NCBI GenBank assembly: GCA_027943245.1
Contig: JANDJZ010000314.1
Location: 1 to 48,265 of the forward strand
Direction: 5' to 3'
Length of the DNA: 48,265 nt
DNA from: Acanthamoeba sp. SK_2022b
Lineage: Eukaryota > Discosea > Longamoebia > Acanthamoebidae
Under the pieces are notes generated by a model that was not told where the DNA came from, did not search any database, and worked only from the letters and a program-made list of their open reading frames with translations. The stretch's first letter is position 1, and the number at the start of each line of letters is the position of its first letter. Of the stretch, positions 45,539 to 48,265 are shown piece by piece. Position numbers and translations under genes: made by a program.

Positions 45539-48265
45539 ATGACTGTACCTTGCATAGCGACAATGGAAACCAACAGCGGGGGGAGGCCGCGGGCGGTAAC
45601 GACGACGGGGAGCTCGATTGGAGGAATGACAGGCAACAGTGGCTGCAGCGAAGACCCCATGGCACTGCAGATGGATGGCACTGCACAGCTCTCCCTTCTC
45701 AACTCTCTCCTCTCCTCGACCAACAAAGCCAAATATATGGTACCGACCCCTTGTGTCGTTTTCATTCTTCGCTCTTTATCTCTTCTCTTTACTTATTTAT
45801 TTTTTTTAAAATAATTTTTACAATTTTGAATTCGTTTTTATAATATTTCCTAAAATGATATTCTGCTAGGTGCCCTCCTCGATGGTGGCGTTCACCGGCT
45901 ACGAGGACAAGGTGAAAGAGGAACAGTGGATTCGCATCGAGCAGACGACCCCACAGACCTGGATTCCGGTCCGTCCCTCTTCTTCTTCGACGTTGATGTT
46001 GTGGTCTACTTCGTTCATTCGTGGTCTTGACGTTCTCAACCAATGGCTCAAACGCTGCAGTTTCGGGAAGAGGACGAGCCGTGGCCTCTGCAGATCAAGC
46101 ACGAGGACGGCTACGTACGGGAGCAGGGAGTAGAGGGCGAGTACCAGACGCAGCAGAAGAGGGACGGGTTCCCGCTCGTGGAGAAGGACAAGTACAAGTG
46201 CTACTACCGCGAATACTTCTTCTCGCCCGACAGAAAGGAAGATATCATGCGTACGAACACCACGCACACGCACACGCACACGCAACATGGCCAACTCCTG
46301 ATTTCATTCAAACTGTGTGCAGGGCACTATGTATACATGAGCCGATTGGAGGACGAGGAGGTGAACAACATCGGCTCGGTGGTTATCTGCTGCGAAGCCA
46401 AGCCGTCTCCTCCCATTCCCTCGACCAAGCACTCCATCAAGGCCCTCATCTGGTCGAAGAAGGTGCGCGCCATTAGCCACATCATGACATGTTCGATACG
46501 TTCCATCATCACCGCGCCAGTGGAGTGACTTCATCATCACCATCGGCGTACAGGGCCAAGAGCGAGTCACGATTGGACTGAAAGCGCTCTCCGAGGTAAT
46601 ACGCCAAAGTTCTAATAATTATTTTTTGGATTTTGTTATTATTTCATTGAATTATATAAAAAGCGCGCGCTCTCTCTGCCATCTGTCCTAACGGTAGTTG
46701 ACTTGTGTTTCCCCCGCTGCTTTGTCGCGTGGTAGTCGGGGTCCGTGATCAAGGCGATCAAGGAGGAGGCGCCCTACCTTCAGCCCATCCGGTTCAATCG
46801 CATCAAGTGCGTTCTCCCTCTCCCAATCATTGCCGCGCGCTCGCTGTGTGGACCGATCAGCTCACCCACGCGGGTAAACGACGCGACCTCACGTCCAGGG
46901 ACTCGCTGATGGTGAAGGAGAAGCTGCTCACGTACGAGAAGCAGAACGTGCAGGTCAACTACAAGTTCGGCGTGCTCTTCTCGCGAGAACGCCAGTCCAC
47001 CGAGGACCAGATGTACAACAACGGTACACCTGCTCGAGTGTCCGCCATTCCGCATTCGCGTGCCCGTCGCGTGTTGGGAGACTCACGCGCGAGCCCGGTT
47101 GGGCGAACCAGAGCACGGCAGTCCAGCGTTCGAAGAGTTTCTGGACTTCCTGGGCGACAGGGTCAAGCTGGAGGGCTTTCAAGGCTACAGAGGCGGCCTT
47201 GACGTCAAAGGTGCCCCCCCTCCCCCCTCAGCGTTGCCGCTACGTTAAAACGCACGCCAGACACGCGATCGGTTGGTCATTGATTGATTGGTCGGTTGAC
47301 CGATTGTGTCGCTCGAATGCGACGCATACAGCCAACACGACGGGAACGCACAGTGTACATACGCAGCACAAGGGCAGCGAAATCATGTTCCACGTCTCCA
47401 CTCTTCTCCAGTACTATCCCAGCGACCCTCAGCAGGTATTGCCATCTGCGCCCCCGGGCGTGCTAGCGTGTGCCGCAAGGTGGGTTGACTCCGCTTTGTG
47501 TGTGGGGTGGGGCGGGGGAAAGGTCGAGCGGAAGCGACACTTGGGCAACGACGTGGTGATGATCATCTTCCGCGAGGGCGAGAACGAGCCCTTCTCGCCC
47601 AAGTGGGTCCGCTCCCAGTTCAACCACGTGTTCATCGTGGTCACCCCGACGCTGCATCCCAAGGGTAAGCCGGGCACCTGGTACAAGCTCGCCATCTCCT
47701 GCAAGGAGGGCGTCATTCCGTTCCAGCCCCGCCTTCCCTTCCCGCCCTACCTGCGCAAGGGCACCAAGGCCCGCGAGTGGTTCCTCTCCAAACGTGACCT
47801 TCCCTTTCCCCCCCTCCTCTCCCTCTCTCCTCTTCATTGTTTCAACTCCTATGCTCTTTTTTTCGCCCGTATGTTTAACTCCTACGTCGTATTACGTTGG
47901 TTGCAGTCATCAACGCCGAGAGGGCTGCGTTCCACGCGCCAGACTTTGTCCTCAAGTTTCGTAACGCGCGCAAGATTCAACTCCGCAACATCGTCGAAGA
48001 GTGCCAGTCTGAAAAAGAGGGGTACCCCTCGTCGCTCCCCTCTTGTTCGGGCTCTCTCCTTCTGACGATGGCACATCTGTCACACAGCTTGTTGGCGCGA
48101 TCGATGACCGGTTCAAAGATCAAGAACATCGCCAAGGGCGCCAAGGCAGTCATCCACAAAGGCGACGAGGGCCGACATGAAGGTTCGCGACGGGCGGACC
48201 GACGCCTCCTTTTGGTCAGCGAGCGCTGACGCTTGGTTTGGGTGGCGTGGTGGGCTGGTTGGGGG
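45539..48265 (+). CDS. Rap GTPase-activating protein (RapGAP domain), 3' truncated
   Basis: A Rap1GAP-type protein that would switch off Rap GTPases. Exon 1 starts [15 protein letters not shown] and is spliced to [20 protein letters not shown]. The RapGAP domain shows [67 protein letters not shown] and [14 protein letters not shown]. The catalytic Asn thumb (LGND, codon 47547-47549) is present. [12 protein letters not shown] and [16 protein letters not shown] follow. The final visible exon ([20 protein letters not shown]) ends near 48182 at a GTTCGC that may be a donor, so the gene most likely continues past the right edge. Reading straight on would stop at 48229. Together with the RasGEF at the left end, the window bears both an activator and an inactivator of small GTPases, but they are 45 kb apart and not a unit. 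Confidence 0.88.

Overview
The window is nuclear DNA of a free-living amoeba, most likely Acanthamoeba (probably A. castellanii or a close relative). The exons are GC-rich, genes are packed on both strands, and nearly every gene is cut by many introns of about 50-100 nt with GT(ACG/GAG)...AG borders. The gene set is eukaryotic: class V-like myosin, UFM1, TFIIH p34, RFX, CELF, SAGA Ada1, PPR and BRE/BRISC. Species assignment is inference; no database was searched. Coordinates of multi-exon genes span first to last coding base, introns included. Splice sites were chosen by eye from reading frame and family alignment from memory.

Layout. 1-9.5 kb: 3' part of a RasGEF (+), a type II membrane glycosyltransferase-like protein (-), a bacterial-type YnfA/UPF0060 membrane protein (+), BRE/BABAM2 (-), and an ankyrin/coiled-coil protein (+). 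9.5-16 kb: an intronless four-helix membrane protein with Orai-like features (-), a short RFX factor (-), TFIIH p34 (-) and a CELF/Bruno RNA-binding protein (+) fired from a 121-bp divergent promoter. 16.8-25 kb: a large class V-like myosin with a DIL tail (-). 25.5-30.6 kb: a TesB-type acyl-CoA thioesterase and a bacterial/phage-type family A DNA polymerase (+). 30.9-36.7 kb: a cytochrome P450 and a mitochondrial PPR protein (-). 36.9-41 kb: UFM1 (+) with its start codon split by an intron, a small Tim chaperone (-), the SAGA subunit Ada1 (+) and a soluble epoxide hydrolase (+). 41-45.5 kb: a CpG-poor gene desert holding a decayed non-LTR retrotransposon and a 37-bp inverted repeat. 45.5 kb to the end: a RapGAP (+) that leaves the window.

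There are no operons. The functional links are loose: GTPase signalling at both ends (RasGEF, RapGAP), transcription and RNA processing (RFX, TFIIH, SAGA, CELF), mitochondrial biogenesis (PPR, small Tim), and ubiquitin-like biology (BRE, UFM1). The most notable points are two genes of bacterial character, the Orai-like protein, four long CA/TG microsatellites that all abut 3' splice sites, two GC-AG introns in one gene, the split UFM1 start codon, and strong CpG depletion over the dead retrotransposon.
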